Source: Amycolatopsis nigrescens CSC17Ta-90 (GTDB lineage: Bacteria; Actinomycetota; Actinomycetes; Mycobacteriales; Pseudonocardiaceae). From it: a stretch of DNA of 64,000 nucleotides. The stretch is from NCBI RefSeq assembly GCF_000384315.1, contig NZ_ARVW01000001.1:310001-374000 (forward strand), read 5' to 3'. The notes beneath the pieces are model-generated. The model saw nothing but the letters and a program-made list of their open reading frames with translations. It had not been told where the DNA came from and did no database searches. Positions 1-9,071 of this stretch are shown piece after piece. The position numbers and the translations under genes were made by a program. Positions within the stretch are counted from its first letter, which is position 1; every line of letters begins with the position of its first letter.

Positions 1-69
1 AGGGCCTTTTGCCATGGCGAGGAACGTAACAGCGCGGCTCGGGAGGGGTCCCGGAGTGACCGAAAGAGG

Positions 70-528
70 TCAGCAGCCGAGATCACCGACTTGCTCGGCG
101 TACCACGGTTCGCCGACGTGCTCGCAGATGAACCGAAGCGTCCAATGCGGATCGCGGTGCTTGTCCCACTCGTCAGGACCGGCAGCGGCGAGCCGGTGCA
201 CGTACACGTCCGCCAGCCGGCGCAGGCACTGCTCGGCCTCGTTCAGGTCAGGCTCGGTGAACGGCGCCCAGTCGCCGGCCAGGGTGACGAAGCTGCCCCG
301 CCACTCGTCCGGCCGGCTGGGGCGGTCGTCCAGCAGCGCTTCGATTTCGGCCAGGTGATCGACCAGGTGGTGGGTATGGCGACGGATCGCCTTGTGCGGG
401 GTGTACAGCCGCGCACCGTCCTCGGCCAGCCGTGGCCGCCCGTCCCAGACCAGCCAAGTCCGCGCCAGGGCCAGGATTCGCTCGACACCGGCCACCACAA
501 CCTCACCAGGATTGCTGTTCTCAGGCAT
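70..528 (-). CDS. DinB-like hypothetical protein
   Basis: This 152-residue protein resembles the small helical DinB/YfiT-type fold. It has paired His residues (THHLVDHLAEIEAL, about residues 50-63) and Trp/Glu-rich helices typical of that superfamily. No catalytic role can be assigned. The frame is open from 576, but the ATG at 528 gives a more typical N-terminus. It diverges from the ArsR-type regulator at 594, so the 65-bp gap probably holds promoters for both, and the regulator may control this gene. The family call is tentative. Confidence 0.55.
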   Translation of the reverse strand: MPENSNPGEVVVAGVERILALARTWLVWDGRPRLAEDGARLYTPHKAIRRHTHHLVDHLAEIEALLDDRPSRPDEWRGSFVTLAGDWAPFTEPDLNEAEQCLRRLADVYVHRLAAAGPDEWDKHRDPHWTLRFICEHVGEPWYAEQVGDLGC

Positions 529-593
529 GCCGTCACCGTAGAAGCCGAACACTTCGGGAAACTCCGAACTGTGCACGCTCTAGAGTGCGCACC

Positions 594-1301
594 ATGGGGA
601 CCGATTTCGCCGCGGTCGCGCGGCTGCTGGCCAACCCAGCACGCTCGGCCGTGGTCGATGCGCTGCAGGCCGGGCGTCCCCTCGCCGCCGGGGAACTCGC
701 GCAGTTGGCCGGAGTCCGACCCTCCACGACCAGCGAGCACCTGACGATGCTCGTCCAGGGCGGCCTGCTCACGGTCGTCCACGCCGGGCGGCACCGCTAC
801 TACCAGCTGGCCGGCACGGCCGTGTCCGACGCGCTGGAGGCCTTGTCGCACATCTGCCCGGCAACCCCGGTGCGATCCCTGCGCCAAGCCAGCGCCGCCC
901 GCACCTACCAGTACGCCCGCACCTGCTACGACCATCTGGCCGGCGCCCTTGGCGTGGCCTTGCTCGACGCCATGCTCGACCGGGAATGGCTCGCCCCTGG
1001 CGACCCCGACTACACGCTCACCCCAAGCGGTGCGACCGAACTCGGCCGACTCGGGGTCGACCTCGCAGCCTGCCGACGCTCACGCCGACAGTTCGCCCGG
1101 CCCTGCCTGGACTGGACACAACGCCGCCCGCACCTCGCCGGCGCCCTCGGCGCCGCCATCACGGCCACGCTGAACACGCACGGCTGGCTCCGCCCCGGCT
1201 CCCCAAACCGCGGAGTGCGGATCACCACCACCGGCCAGACCAGGCTGCACACCACCTTCGGCATCGACACCACAGCACTCACCACGAGCAACGACAGCTG
1301 A
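594..1301 (+). CDS. ArsR-type winged-helix transcriptional regulator
   Basis: The 235-residue product begins with a winged helix-turn-helix (residues about 5-75) of the ArsR type, containing LANPARSAVVDAL and RPSTTSEHLTMLVQGGL. The C-terminal half carries the signature CLDWTQRRPHLAGALGAAI (near residue 185), shared by a known group of two-domain ArsR regulators. The N-terminus lacks the Cys pair of metal sensors, so the effector is unknown. The frame is open upstream, but ATG 594 starts exactly at the domain. It lies 65 bp from the divergent DinB-like gene, a likely target. Confidence 0.8.
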   Translation: MGTDFAAVARLLANPARSAVVDALQAGRPLAAGELAQLAGVRPSTTSEHLTMLVQGGLLTVVHAGRHRYYQLAGTAVSDALEALSHICPATPVRSLRQASAARTYQYARTCYDHLAGALGVALLDAMLDREWLAPGDPDYTLTPSGATELGRLGVDLAACRRSRRQFARPCLDWTQRRPHLAGALGAAITATLNTHGWLRPGSPNRGVRITTTGQTRLHTTFGIDTTALTTSNDS

Positions 1302-1337
1302 AAGTCCGCCTGGCCGGCACGGCGAGGTGGTCGCCGA

Positions 1338-2636
1338 TCAACCTAGGACTGTGCCCGCGTTCTTTGTGCCGTGGGGACGCTTGCGGGAGAACGCCGAAAG
1401 GTCTATGTCCTGGCCGGTGTGCTCGCCGACGAATCGCACTGGCCGTTCGTCGTGGTCTACGCCGTTCTCCGTCTGTTCGATGATCGAGGCGAGGAACTTG
1501 CCGACGACCGGCGCGTTCTTGAACTGGTTGCCGCTGGTCCCCATGGCGACGTAGAACCCGTCCAGCTCCGTGCGGTCGTAGATCGGCGTCCAGTCGTCAG
1601 CGACGTCGTAGACTCCCACGACCCCGCGAGCCCGATTGGGTATCTCCAACGCCGGTAGCCGTCGCGCAGCCCTCGTTACCTGAGCTTCGAACACCGCCAT
1701 CGTCGGGTGCGCGGTGACGGCATCCGGGTCGTCCACCCACTGCAGCGGATCGCATTTCGGTTCCGTACCACCGACCAGCAATCCCCCACCGACCTCGCCT
1801 CGCAGGTAGGTACCCAGGTCCATGTCCGCGACGCAGATCCCGACGCGGTTGTCGGCGCGAAAACTCACCGGGGCCGCGACGTGCGCAACCTCCTGCCGCA
1901 ACGGCCGGCATCCCACGGTGAAGTCGGATCCGACCGAGGCCAGCTCATTGATGCGCGTCGACCATGGACCCGCGGCGTTGACCACTACGCCACAGGGGAT
2001 CCTGCTCCCATCCGCGAGTGTCACCGCGATGACCCGGCCATGGGCCCGTTCGATCCCGCGCACCAACGCATGGAACCGGAATTCGGCACCGTGTGCCCGC
2101 GCGGCAGCGGCCAGATTCTGCGCCGCCAGTTGCGGGTCGTTCACGAACCCGGCATCAGGTGTGTACACGGCACCCAGCGTGGTTTCGGCCTCGGCCCAGA
2201 ACTCCTCGTCGTCGATGCGTTTCGGTGGCCAGTACCTGCCGACGTCGATACCCGGGATCCGCTCGAGCAAGTCCGCACTCGACCATTCCTCGAACGGGAC
2301 ACCCACGTTCTCGAACAGCGGCAGGTACACCGACCGGGGAGCGACGTCCACATCCAGCATCGCCATCCCGCACCGCACGTACCGAGCCAATTGCCCGACA
2401 TCGCGGCCAAGGTGCTCCGCCCACGACCTCCAGCCGAAGTGCGCCTCCCAGGCGGTGGCGACGCCCGCAGCGGTGGAGAAGTTGAACCGCACCACCGCGC
2501 TGGACGCACTCGTGGAGCCGTGGCCGGCTCCCCCCGCCTTGTCGACCACCGTCACCCGCCAGCCGCTGCGGGCGAGTTCCAATGCGACCGACGCACCGAT
2601 CACTCCCGACCCGACCACCACGACGTCCGTGGCCAT
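1338..2636 (-). CDS. FAD-dependent oxidoreductase, D-amino acid/sarcosine oxidase family
   Basis: The 432-residue protein opens with a Rossmann dinucleotide-binding motif (VVVGSGVIGASVALELARS, residues 5-23) followed by the acidic end of beta-2 (VVDK). This is the DAO superfamily pattern, whose members oxidise C-N bonds of amino acids or N-methyl amines using FAD. The C-terminal region contains GVVGVYDVADDWTPIYD and GTSGNQFKNAPVVGK, resembling the FAD-contacting end of the family. It is the last gene of an operon read from 4773: amidohydrolase, esterase, oxidase. The substrate is unknown; hydrolysis of an amide or ester followed by amine oxidation would fit. A GGGAGGG ribosome binding site precedes ATG 2636. 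Confidence 0.8.
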   Translation of the reverse strand: MATDVVVVGSGVIGASVALELARSGWRVTVVDKAGGAGHGSTSASSAVVRFNFSTAAGVATAWEAHFGWRSWAEHLGRDVGQLARYVRCGMAMLDVDVAPRSVYLPLFENVGVPFEEWSSADLLERIPGIDVGRYWPPKRIDDEEFWAEAETTLGAVYTPDAGFVNDPQLAAQNLAAAARAHGAEFRFHALVRGIERAHGRVIAVTLADGSRIPCGVVVNAAGPWSTRINELASVGSDFTVGCRPLRQEVAHVAAPVSFRADNRVGICVADMDLGTYLRGEVGGGLLVGGTEPKCDPLQWVDDPDAVTAHPTMAVFEAQVTRAARRLPALEIPNRARGVVGVYDVADDWTPIYDRTELDGFYVAMGTSGNQFKNAPVVGKFLASIIEQTENGVDHDERPVRFVGEHTGQDIDLSAFSRKRPHGTKNAGTVLG

Positions 2637-2692
2637 AGCCCTCCCTAGCTTTACCCTTGCCGCACGTTCGCGGGACTACCAACGACACGTGC

Positions 2693-3550
2693 CTATGCGA
2701 TGGCACGACAGGTCCTGAGGTAGCTGAGGAACGAGGCCTGCAGGCCGGTTACGTGCGTTTCGCGCAGGACCGCGCTGGTGACGGCTCCGCTGCGTGAGGT
2801 GAGGCGATGCAGGACGGTGGCCGTGTACTTCGTGATGTTTTGGTAGATGGCCAGGTCTCCGAGCAGCTCGAGCTCGTTGAGGGTCACGTGCAGCTTGGCG
2901 GCATGCTGCCGGTCACCCATCTCTTGGAGCTGGGCGAAGATCTGACTGTCTGCACCGGCAACGCCGGGACTGCCCGCTCCGATGCTCTCGAAGAGCGTGC
3001 AGCCGGTGAGCCAGGTGTAGAGGCTGAAAAGTCCGCCGTAGGAGTAGCCGAAGAGGCCGTGACCGCTCGCGGCTGTGCCGTAATCGCGTTCGATCCGCGG
3101 GTGCAGTTCCGCGGTGAGGAAGTCCAGGAATGCGTCGGCGTGGGTTTCGCGTAGTTCGGCGAGATAGGCGTCGGCTTCCTCGCGGGTCATCGCGCCCGTT
3201 TGAATTCCCGTCTCCACGGCATCGATGAACTCCTCGGCGATGGGCTCGCCGGGTGGCACGAGGTCTCTGTTGCGCAGCCGTGCCCAGTGCTGTGCTTCCT
3301 CGCCTGCGTAGCCGACGCTGACTTGGAGGTAGGGCTGGATTCGTTGGATGGGGTCTAGCTGGGTGACGATGAGCGGAGCCGTCATGCCAACGGCCCAGTT
3401 GCCGTCGAGCACGTACACGACAGGTACTTGCGTCGTGGCGGGGTCGTAGCGCGGTGGCGTGGTGACCCAGACGCCGTAGTCGTGCCCACCGCTGGAACGC
3501 AGCTCGAAGTAGTCGGTGTCGGCGAGGCAGCCCTGCCACATGGCGCTCAT
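2693..3550 (-). CDS. Alpha/beta hydrolase of the putative esterase (esterase D-like) family
   Basis: This 285-residue protein has the esterase pattern of the COG2819/PF00756 group: an early strand with VVYVLDGNW, a nucleophile elbow GLFGYSYGGLFSLYTWL (Ser near residue 170) and a late His in RETHVTG. Such enzymes hydrolyse esters of small or siderophore-like substrates; the substrate here cannot be told. No signal peptide is visible, so it is probably cytoplasmic. Its ATG overlaps the stop codon of the upstream amidohydrolase by 4 bases, implying translational coupling. The 56-bp gap to the oxidase also suggests one transcript. Confidence 0.75.
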   Translation of the reverse strand: MSAMWQGCLADTDYFELRSSGGHDYGVWVTTPPRYDPATTQVPVVYVLDGNWAVGMTAPLIVTQLDPIQRIQPYLQVSVGYAGEEAQHWARLRNRDLVPPGEPIAEEFIDAVETGIQTGAMTREEADAYLAELRETHADAFLDFLTAELHPRIERDYGTAASGHGLFGYSYGGLFSLYTWLTGCTLFESIGAGSPGVAGADSQIFAQLQEMGDRQHAAKLHVTLNELELLGDLAIYQNITKYTATVLHRLTSRSGAVTSAVLRETHVTGLQASFLSYLRTCRAIA

Positions 3551-4773
3551 CGCAGGTCCTTCACAACGCGTCCGGCCTTGACGACGAGGATGGCGTTGGC
3601 GGGATCGGCGAAGAGCTTCGGATCTTCGAGCGGATTGCCTTTCCAGAGCACGAAGTCTGCCTGCATCCCGGGAGCGATGACGCCCACCTGGCCGGATAGG
3701 CCGAGGATCTCGGCGTTGGTCTTCGTGGCCGCCACGAGAGCTTCCATCGGCGTCTCGAGCTCCGCGCGCAGCCTGAGCTCTTCGCCTCGACGGTCCTGAG
3801 CCGGACCGATGAGATCGGAACCCAGCCCGATCCGCACGCCGGCCTCCTTGGCGACAGCGAGCGCCTCGGTCATCCGCTCACGAACCCCCAGCACACGATC
3901 GCGGGTCGCCTCGCCGAGGCCGGCTCCGGCGGTGTCGTGCAGCAGTTGCTCGACGACAGCGAACGTGGGCACAAGAGCAACCCCGCGAGTGGCCATCAGG
4001 GTGGCCGTGGACTCGTCGAGGTCGGTGCCGTGCTCGACACAGCCCACCCCGGCCTCGACCGCGTTCCGAATGCCTTCGTTGTTGTGGGCGTGAACCGTCA
4101 CATAACTGCCCCGTGCCGCAGCTTCTTGAACAGCGACGGCGATCTCTTCCACGGTGAACTGGGTGTCGGTCAGCCGGTCGTGGGCGCCGACCACTCCGCC
4201 GGTCACGCAGAGCTTCAGGAAGGAGGCTCCGCGACGGAAGGCTTCGCGCACGTTGCCTCGCAGCTCGTCCGCGTTGCCCGACATCATGGACAGGGCGCAC
4301 AGACCCGGAACGTGATGGCTGCTCCACAGCTCGGTGGGTTCCCAGTCGGCTCCGTAGTAGCCGTGCCCACCGGTCTGGCACTGCACAGGTCCGCACGACA
4401 GCACGCGCGGTCCCCTGACCTTGCCCTTTGCGATCGTGGTGACGACGCCGCCGTCGATCCCGCCGGTGTCCCGAACGGTCGTGAAGCCGGCATCGAGCGT
4501 CGCGCCGGCCGTGGCGAAGATGTCCGCGGCGATCTCAGCGGCACTGAGCTGAAACGAGAACTGCGGCTGGATCGGGCTCGACAAGCCCAGGTGAACGTGC
4601 GCGTCGATCAGGCCGGGCGTCATCGTCAGTCCCCCGGCATCGAGGCGCTCGCCGTGTGCGCTCGAGGCACCAAGCTGGGCAACACGCCCGTCTTCGACGG
4701 TGACGTTCACGTCGATGGGGTCGCAACCCGACCCGTCGACGACCGCCGCGCCGACTACCTGAAACCGTCCCAC
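3547..4773 (-). CDS. Amidohydrolase (imidazolonepropionase/prolidase-like)
   Basis: The 408-residue product is a metal-dependent amidohydrolase. It has the TPGLIDAHVHLGL metal motif after an N-terminal beta domain, then VHAHNNEGIRNAVEAGV, CVEHGTDLD and GLGSDLIG, which supply the further His and Asp ligands. It belongs to the group annotated as imidazolonepropionase-like or Xaa-Pro dipeptidase-like; the substrate is unknown. The frame is open to 5034, but GTG 4773 with GGAGG upstream matches the family N-terminus (VGRFQVVGAAVVDG). It heads the three-gene operon and diverges from the TetR gene at 4869, a probable regulator. Confidence 0.8.
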   Translation of the reverse strand: MGRFQVVGAAVVDGSGCDPIDVNVTVEDGRVAQLGASSAHGERLDAGGLTMTPGLIDAHVHLGLSSPIQPQFSFQLSAAEIAADIFATAGATLDAGFTTVRDTGGIDGGVVTTIAKGKVRGPRVLSCGPVQCQTGGHGYYGADWEPTELWSSHHVPGLCALSMMSGNADELRGNVREAFRRGASFLKLCVTGGVVGAHDRLTDTQFTVEEIAVAVQEAAARGSYVTVHAHNNEGIRNAVEAGVGCVEHGTDLDESTATLMATRGVALVPTFAVVEQLLHDTAGAGLGEATRDRVLGVRERMTEALAVAKEAGVRIGLGSDLIGPAQDRRGEELRLRAELETPMEALVAATKTNAEILGLSGQVGVIAPGMQADFVLWKGNPLEDPKLFADPANAILVVKAGRVVKDLR

Positions 4774-4868
4774 GAGTCGTTCCCTCCGCCGCCTGCGAGC
4801 CGACTGCGACCATGTGCGAAGCAACACGGCGCCATCAGTCTTTCTTTTCCAATGGATAAACTGCGGGA

Positions 4869-5465
4869 GTGATCTTGTCAAGCGCGGAACGCAAGGGCGA
4901 CGCACGCGAGCGTCTCCTGGCTCGACTTCTCGACACCTTCGGCGAGGACCTTCCCTCGCCGGAGGTGTCGCTCCGCGAGATCGCCGCCCGGACCGAGACC
5001 AGCCACGCCCTCCTGCGATACCACTTCGGGTCACTCTCGGGCGTCTTGGCAGCCATGCTCAAGGCGCAGCGATCTCGTGACAACGAGGCGCTTTTCGAGG
5101 TCGCCCAGCAGGGCACCTTTGACGACCTCGTGGTGGCGATCTGGCGGGCCTACACCCGCCCGGAGCAGCTGTCGCGTGTCCGCAGCTTCTTCCACGTCGT
5201 AGGACTGGCCGCGTACCGCCCAGAGGACTTTCGCGAGTTCATCGACTCGCTCGACGACCTGACCAGGATGCTGGCCTCGCTCGCGGAACGCGAAGGGCTC
5301 GACACCGAGGAAGCGCTGACCATGGCCACCGTCGCCGTTGCCGCGATTCGTGGCCTGCTCTTGCAGGAAGTTCTGACGCCAGGGGTCCGCTCGGAGGACG
5401 CGGTCGCCTTGATCCTGCGCATGAGTACGGGCCAGTCCGTTCCACGGACACGTCCGGGGCCTTGA
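4869..5465 (+). CDS. TetR-family transcriptional regulator
   Basis: The 198-residue protein has an N-terminal TetR DNA-binding domain (residues about 10-60) with the recognition region EIAARTETSHALLRYHFGS, followed by an all-helical ligand domain. GTG 4869 is only 1-3 bases after a GGGAG motif, so a TTG six bases downstream is an alternative start. The gene is divergent from the amidohydrolase, esterase and oxidase operon with 95 bp between, and it is the natural candidate to repress that operon. I see no clear long palindrome in the gap. It converges on the next gene, with 18 bases between stops. Confidence 0.82.
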   Translation: MILSSAERKGDARERLLARLLDTFGEDLPSPEVSLREIAARTETSHALLRYHFGSLSGVLAAMLKAQRSRDNEALFEVAQQGTFDDLVVAIWRAYTRPEQLSRVRSFFHVVGLAAYRPEDFREFIDSLDDLTRMLASLAEREGLDTEEALTMATVAVAAIRGLLLQEVLTPGVRSEDAVALILRMSTGQSVPRTRPGP

Positions 5466-5483
5466 GCAGGGAGCCGCCCAGGT

Positions 5484-7199
5484 TCAGCCGCCTTCCGGCC
5501 TATCCAGCGGACCGCTTGCCGCGGTGAGGTGCAGGAGCAGGTGCAACTCCAGCGCCCGCGGCGGGGAACGCCAACCCTCGCCGAGCAGGCTGTCGGCTGC
5601 GGCCAGTCGCTGGTAGAGCGTGTTGACGTGGATCGCCAGTGCGGTGGCTGCCGGGCGGGGACGGCGGCCGTGGTCGAGGAACACGCGCAAGGTCTCCACC
5701 AGCGGCACACCACGGCGTCGTTCCTCGGCGAGCACCGGGCCCAGCACGTGCTCGAAAGCCTCCGCCAGATCGCGGCGACCGGCATGGTCGAGCAGAATCC
5801 GGTACAGCCCGAGTTGCCCGGCGGTCGCGGCTTCTCCCTTGCGCCCCAAGGCTTCCAGGGCACGCAGCGTCTGTCGGGCCTCGTGGAAGCACCGCCGCAG
5901 CTCCGCCTGCCCGCGCGCGGGGCCGGCGATGCCCGCGGTCGGTGCGTCGCGCGGCCAGTCCCGGCGAATGCCGTCGGGACCGGCTGTGGTCACGACAAGC
6001 AGCCGACCGCCGTGCTCGGCCGTGAGCGCGCCGGGCAATTGCGGGAGCCGCGCCCGTCCGGAGGCCACCACGAGCACCGAGTACCGCGCTGACGGGTCCA
6101 GCCCGGCTTGCCGCAGGGCTGGTCGCTCCGAGGTCGTGGTGAGCAGATCGACCAGCAGTGCCGCGCGGGTGCGCCGCGACGCTTCGGCCGCAGCCTGCTC
6201 GGCGAGCAGCGCGAGTGCTAGTGCCGGAGCCGCACGGTCGAGGAGCAGCCGGTCATCGCGGACGGGCTCACCGTCGAGCACCAGCGTGCCGAAGCGTCTC
6301 TCTCCGGCCACGACGGGCTGCGCCACGGTCGCGCTGTCCGCGGTCCCGTCATCCGGCGGTTCCGCCACGAAGCGGACCTGCCCGCGCGCCATCGAGCTGA
6401 TCTCGGCCAGCAACTCCTCGACGCCGCCGCCGGTGAGCACCACGCGCGTCAGCCGCTGGTCCCAGCGCAGCGTCTGCTCCAGCTCGTCGGTGCGGCGCGC
6501 GAGCTGGTCGTTCGCGGCGTTGAGGCTACTGATGGCGTTGGCGTTCTCGATGGCGATCGCCGCGTGCGCGGCCAGTGCCGAGGCCAACGTCACTTCGTGC
6601 TCGGTGAAGTCCCGTTCCTGGCGCTTGCCCACGAACAGGGCGCCGAGCACGCGGCCGCGCAGGCGCAACGGAACTCCGAGCAGCCCGCGCATGTTCTCCG
6701 CACGTGCCGCCGTGTCGGCGGTGTCGTCGTGGCGGAAACGCCGCTCCACCTGGTAGTCGGCAGTCCAGCGGGGCGCGGCGTGCTCGATCACCTCACCGGC
6801 CAGCCCCACCGACAACGGGATCGCCACCCCGACCAGCTCTGGCGTGAGCGCACCGCTGGTGACCTTGAGTCGCAGCTGCCCGTCCTCGACGAGGCCGAGG
6901 TAGGCCAGGTCCGCGCCGAGCAGCCGGCGTGCCTGGTCGACGATCTCCGGTAGTAGCTCGTCGGGCGCGTGGAGAGCGGCCAGCCGGATCGCGATGTCGT
7001 TGAGCGCGGCCAACTCGGCCGCCCGCTGCGCCTGCTGCCGCAGCACCATCGTCAGCCGCAGCGCTTGCGCGGTCTCCCGGTCGGCCACCCCGGTGTCTCG
7101 CGACCGCGCCAGTTCGCTGCCGTGCCGCTGGAGCTCGTCCGGGGCGGCGTCGCGCAGCAGCAAGTCCAGCCATGACTCCCGCACCAGTAGACACTCCAT
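5484..7199 (-). CDS. GAF-domain PucR/CdaR-type transcriptional regulator
   Basis: The 571-residue protein has an N-terminal helical segment, a GAF sensor domain (about residues 65-215, including GLLGVPLRLRGRVLGALFVGKR), a long helix, a divergent middle region, and a C-terminal PucR-type helix-turn-helix (near residues 505-545, with RPAATALAIHVNTLYQRLAAAD). Such proteins activate or repress catabolic operons in response to a small molecule bound by GAF. The frame is open to 7235; ATG 7199 is the usual-looking start. It lies 48 bp from the divergent GlcD-type oxidase, with an inverted repeat between them, so it most likely controls that gene. Confidence 0.78.
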   Translation of the reverse strand: MECLLVRESWLDLLLRDAAPDELQRHGSELARSRDTGVADRETAQALRLTMVLRQQAQRAAELAALNDIAIRLAALHAPDELLPEIVDQARRLLGADLAYLGLVEDGQLRLKVTSGALTPELVGVAIPLSVGLAGEVIEHAAPRWTADYQVERRFRHDDTADTAARAENMRGLLGVPLRLRGRVLGALFVGKRQERDFTEHEVTLASALAAHAAIAIENANAISSLNAANDQLARRTDELEQTLRWDQRLTRVVLTGGGVEELLAEISSMARGQVRFVAEPPDDGTADSATVAQPVVAGERRFGTLVLDGEPVRDDRLLLDRAAPALALALLAEQAAAEASRRTRAALLVDLLTTTSERPALRQAGLDPSARYSVLVVASGRARLPQLPGALTAEHGGRLLVVTTAGPDGIRRDWPRDAPTAGIAGPARGQAELRRCFHEARQTLRALEALGRKGEAATAGQLGLYRILLDHAGRRDLAEAFEHVLGPVLAEERRRGVPLVETLRVFLDHGRRPRPAATALAIHVNTLYQRLAAADSLLGEGWRSPPRALELHLLLHLTAASGPLDRPEGG

Positions 7200-7202
7200 C
7201 CA

Positions 7203-7216
7203 TTGGCAATCGCCAA
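7203..7216. promoter_or_regulatory. Inverted repeat between divergent PucR-type regulator and glcD
   Basis: The sequence TTGGCAATCGCCAA is a 5-4-5 inverted repeat (arms TTGGC and GCCAA) in the 48-bp gap between the regulator (starts 7199) and the oxidase (starts 7248). Its position suggests an operator for the GAF/PucR-type regulator acting on both genes. It is assigned by symmetry and location only. Confidence 0.45.
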
Positions 7217-7247
7217 CGATAGCTGGTTCACACATTGAGCGGAGGAC

Positions 7248-8681
7248 GTGGACGCCGATAACGTCGCCGTCATGGGCGACGACGCGTGGCGGCGTGAGCT
7301 GATCGAGGACCTGGGCAGGGGCCTACCCGCCGGCCGGGTGATCACCGATCCCGATGTGGTCTCCGGCTACGTCCACGACGAGGCCGAATGGGCACCGCAC
7401 GGCACACCGGCGGCGGTCGTGCGACCGCGTACGGCCGAGGAGGTGCGGCACGTCGTCCAGGTCTGCCTGCGGCTCGGCGCCCCGGTCGTCCCACGGGGCG
7501 CCGGCACCGGGCTGTCCGGCGGCGCGAACGCGATCGAGCACAGCGTGGTCGTCTCGACCGAGGCGATGACCACGATCAAGGAGATCAACCGGCGGGAGCG
7601 GCTGGCGGTGGTCGAGCCCGGCGTTGTCAACGACCACCTGCGCGCGGCCTGCGCCGAGCACGCCCTGTGGTACCCGCCGGACCCCGCGAGCGCGCCGTGG
7701 TCGACCATCGGCGGCAACGTCGCCACCAACGCGGGCGGACTGTGCTGCGTGAAGTACGGCGTCACCGGCGACTACGTCCTGGGCCTGGAGTTCGTGACCG
7801 GAACCGGCGAGCTCGTCCGCATCGGCCGTCGCACCGCCAAAGGCGTCGCCGGCTACGACCTCGCCGGGCTCATGGTCGGCTCCGAAGGCACGCTCGGCGT
7901 CATCACCGAGGTCACCGTCCGGCTGCGCCCGGCCCGCCAACCCGAACACACCGTCGTGGGCTACTTCTCCTCGATCGTCGACGCCGGGTACGCGGTCGCC
8001 GCCGTCGCCGAAGCCGGGCTGGAGCCCTCTGCGCTGGAACTGATCGACCGGCACTGCCTGGCCGCCGTCGACGAGTGGAAGCACATGGGCCTGTCGACCG
8101 AGGCCGACGTGGTGTTGCTGGGCCGCACCGACAGCGCTGGTCCGGCCGGCGAACGAGAAGCCGACGCGATGCTGGCCTGCTTCGAGAAAGCGGGTGCGAC
8201 GTTCGCGGTGCGCTCGACCGACCAGCAGGAGGCCGACGCGCTGTTCGACGCGCGGCGCCTGGCCTACCCCGCGCTCGAACGGCTCGGGCCGGTGCTGACC
8301 GAAGACGTCTGCGTGCCCAAGGGCGCGGTCCCGGAGATGCTCGCGCGGATCGAGGAAGCCGCCGTGCGGCACGACACGCTGATCGCCAACATCGCGCACG
8401 CCGGCGACGGCAACCTCCACCCGCTGCTGATCACCCAACCCGGCGACGACGCCGCGAAGAAGCGGGCGCAGGCGGCCTTCGACGACATCATCGCGGCGAC
8501 GCTGGAGTTGGGCGGCACGGTGACCGGCGAGCACGGAGTCGGTCTGCTCAAACGGGACGGGCTGGCCGCCGAGGCCGGGCCTGCCGTGCTGGCGCTCGGC
8601 CGGGCGGTCAAGGACGCGTTGGACCCGCACGGGATCTTCAATCCCGGCAAGGTAATGGCGACCGAGCGGGAAGGAGCGTGA
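7248..8681 (+). CDS. glcD: FAD-binding oxidase, glycolate oxidase GlcD type
   Basis: The 477-residue protein has the FAD_binding_4 domain (about residues 45-225) with PRGAGTGLSGGANA and GGNVATNAGGLCCVKYGVTG, and the FAD-oxidase C domain ending in GEHGVGLLKRDGL and PHGIFNPGKVM. This matches GlcD and related D-2-hydroxyacid (glycolate/lactate) dehydrogenases, which pass electrons to quinone or an Fe-S partner. No glcE or glcF partner is adjacent, so a D-lactate or other 2-hydroxyacid substrate is also possible. GTG 7248 has GGAGG only two bases upstream; ATG 7272 is an alternative start. The divergent GAF regulator probably controls it. Confidence 0.82.
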   Translation: MDADNVAVMGDDAWRRELIEDLGRGLPAGRVITDPDVVSGYVHDEAEWAPHGTPAAVVRPRTAEEVRHVVQVCLRLGAPVVPRGAGTGLSGGANAIEHSVVVSTEAMTTIKEINRRERLAVVEPGVVNDHLRAACAEHALWYPPDPASAPWSTIGGNVATNAGGLCCVKYGVTGDYVLGLEFVTGTGELVRIGRRTAKGVAGYDLAGLMVGSEGTLGVITEVTVRLRPARQPEHTVVGYFSSIVDAGYAVAAVAEAGLEPSALELIDRHCLAAVDEWKHMGLSTEADVVLLGRTDSAGPAGEREADAMLACFEKAGATFAVRSTDQQEADALFDARRLAYPALERLGPVLTEDVCVPKGAVPEMLARIEEAAVRHDTLIANIAHAGDGNLHPLLITQPGDDAAKKRAQAAFDDIIAATLELGGTVTGEHGVGLLKRDGLAAEAGPAVLALGRAVKDALDPHGIFNPGKVMATEREGA

Positions 8682-8799
8682 CAACGGTGCCAGCCGTCCG
8701 CATTGGACAGAGGCCGGTTCGGGGCAACGTGGCAGACGCCTGACAGAGCTTCTTGACCCCAATTGCCCCATCGGCCATCCATGGCCAGCAACACAGCGA

Positions 8800-8822
8800 A
8801 GCCCAGGTCGCTGACCTGGGCT
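8800..8822. terminator. Hairpin terminator between glcD and tRNA-Asn
   Basis: Perfect 10-bp arms (AGCCCAGGTC and GACCTGGGCT) flank a 3-nt loop. It lies 15 bases beyond the 3' end of the tRNA on the minus strand and 118 bases beyond the oxidase stop on the plus strand, so it can end transcription from both sides. Confidence 0.75.
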
Positions 8823-8836
8823 TTCCCGCTGTACTG

Positions 8837-8909
8837 CTCCCCCGCTTGGACTCGAACCAAGAACCCTCCGGTTAACAGCCGAATGCTCTGCCAATTGAGC
8901 TACAGGGGA
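8837..8909 (-). tRNA. tRNA-Asn (anticodon GTT)
   Basis: The minus strand folds as a complete 73-nt cloverleaf. The acceptor stem pairs TCCCCTG with CGGGGGA, followed by a G discriminator. The D stem is GCTC/GAGC, the anticodon stem is TTCGG/CCGGA with loop CTGTTAA (anticodon GTT), and the T arm is CTTGG-TTCGAGT-CCAAG. No CCA is encoded. A hairpin terminator lies just downstream. Confidence 0.95.
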
Positions 8910-9071
8910 ATGAAGTTGTCGCCGTCCGGATCGCTCCGGCCAACGAGAAGAAACTCTAGCGCATGCCCGATCGGCCCTCTGCAACCACCCGGGTGTTCGC
9001 CCCGCGGGCGGCGCTGACCGGCATGCGGGACAATGGGCACCAGCTGGACACCGAAGGGAGGCGTGGAAACC

